From Erysipelotrichaceae bacterium (GTDB lineage Bacteria > Bacillota_I > Bacilli_A > Erysipelotrichales > Erysipelotrichaceae): a stretch of DNA of 13,801 bases. Below, piece by piece: positions 13,505 through 13,801 of the stretch; position 1 is the first letter of the stretch; every line of letters begins with the position of its first letter. Below the pieces are notes generated by a model. It searched no databases. It saw only the letters and a list, made by a program, of their open reading frames with translations, and was not told where the DNA came from. A program made the translations under genes and the position numbers. The DNA is taken from the NCBI GenBank assembly GCA_024681275.1, contig JAILBD010000285.1, positions 1 through 13,801 of the forward strand. Reading direction: 5' to 3'.

Positions 13505-13768
13505 ATGGCAAATATTAAGTCTCAAAAGAAGAGAGCTCTGACCAACGCTAAGGCCAACAGAAAGAACAGTTCTGAAAAGTCTCAGTTAAAGACTGCGATC
13601 AAAAAAGTCAACGCTGCTATCGCCGCTAACGACAAAGACGCTGCTGTTGAAGCTTTCAACAAAGCTAATGCTCTTCTGGATAAAGCCGCTACCAGCCGTT
13701 TAAAACATAAAAACTATGTTGCCAGACAGAAGTCGCGTTTAGCAAAAGCTGTTGCAACTTTAGGTTAA
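13505..13768 (+). CDS. rpsT: 30S ribosomal protein S20
   Basis: Ribosomal protein S20, an early-binding protein of the small subunit that contacts the 5' domain and helix 44 of 16S rRNA. The 87-residue, lysine- and alanine-rich protein has the family start M-A-N-I-K-S-Q-K-K-R, followed by N-x-x-A-N-R-K-N-S. The middle holds L-K-T-A-I-K-K-V, and the end has A-T-S-R-L-K-H-K-N-Y-V-A-R-Q-K-S-R-L. It would form the long three-helix bundle of S20. The start has a perfect AGGAGG and is fixed by the conserved N-terminus. The gene is divergent from fmt, with a terminator right behind it, so it is monocistronic. In many Bacillota rpsT lies near lepA, as here, although usually on the same strand. Confidence 0.97.
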   Translation: MANIKSQKKRALTNAKANRKNSSEKSQLKTAIKKVNAAIAANDKDAAVEAFNKANALLDKAATSRLKHKNYVARQKSRLAKAVATLG

Positions 13769-13778
13769 GGATCAAAAC

Positions 13779-13801
13779 AGGCATCGAAAGATGCTTTTTT
13801 T
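13779..13801 (+). terminator. Rho-independent terminator of rpsT
   Basis: GCATC, GAAA tetraloop, GATGC, then seven T residues to the end of the window. It starts about ten bases after the rpsT stop codon. The stem is only five strong pairs, but the GNRA-type loop and the T tract support the call. Confidence 0.85.

Noticed and set aside
13419..13511. Longer N-terminus for Fmt
   Set aside because: The extra 31 residues cover the promoter elements of fmt and rpsT and do not fit the family; the start at 13418 gives the normal length.
13486..13518. Tiny ATG frame overlapping the rpsT ribosome binding site
   Set aside because: No ribosome site of its own and only ten codons; likely chance.

Overview
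The window looks like a chromosomal segment of a low-to-moderate GC Gram-positive bacterium (Bacillota). The evidence is strong AGGAGG-type ribosome binding sites, lipoprotein-anchored extracellular proteins, a Firmicutes-style maltodextrin importer, and ribosomal proteins S15 and S20 of Firmicutes type. TGA serves as a stop codon (TetR gene, malQ) and W is TGG, so the standard bacterial code applies. The class Erysipelotrichia is a guess from overall protein character, not a demonstrated placement.

Layout, left to right. A TetR-type regulator (minus) lies next to rpsO (minus), which has its own extended -10 promoter, a structured leader and a terminator. Next is malQ (minus), a cytoplasmic 4-alpha-glucanotransferase. 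It is divergent from a plus-strand secreted GH13 alpha-amylase lipoprotein. A 331-base intergenic region (4383-4713), rich in competing hairpins, separates the amylase from the convergent operon malK-malE-malF-malG (minus), a complete maltodextrin ABC importer. Its near-consensus promoter sits directly behind hemW. The remaining block is translational housekeeping: fmt, lepA and hemW (minus, overlapping reading frames), with rpsT (plus) divergent from fmt.

The carbohydrate genes form a logical pathway. The surface amylase cuts starch or glycogen-like polymers. The lipoprotein MalE captures the oligosaccharides, MalF and MalG with the ATPase MalK import them, and MalQ rearranges the chains and releases glucose. 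No maltodextrin phosphorylase, maltase or dedicated LacI-type mal regulator is visible here. The TetR protein's targets are unknown.

No mobile element, CRISPR array, tRNA or rRNA was seen, and no wholly new protein system. The less ordinary signals are at RNA level: a small upstream reading frame and mutually exclusive pairings that could mask either ribosome binding site in front of the amylase gene; a four-arm attenuator-like structure ending in a T7 tract between amylase and malG; inter-cistronic hairpins inside the mal operon; an rpsO leader that could be an S15 autoregulatory site; and an almost leaderless fmt transcript. All of these are inferences from sequence reading alone.
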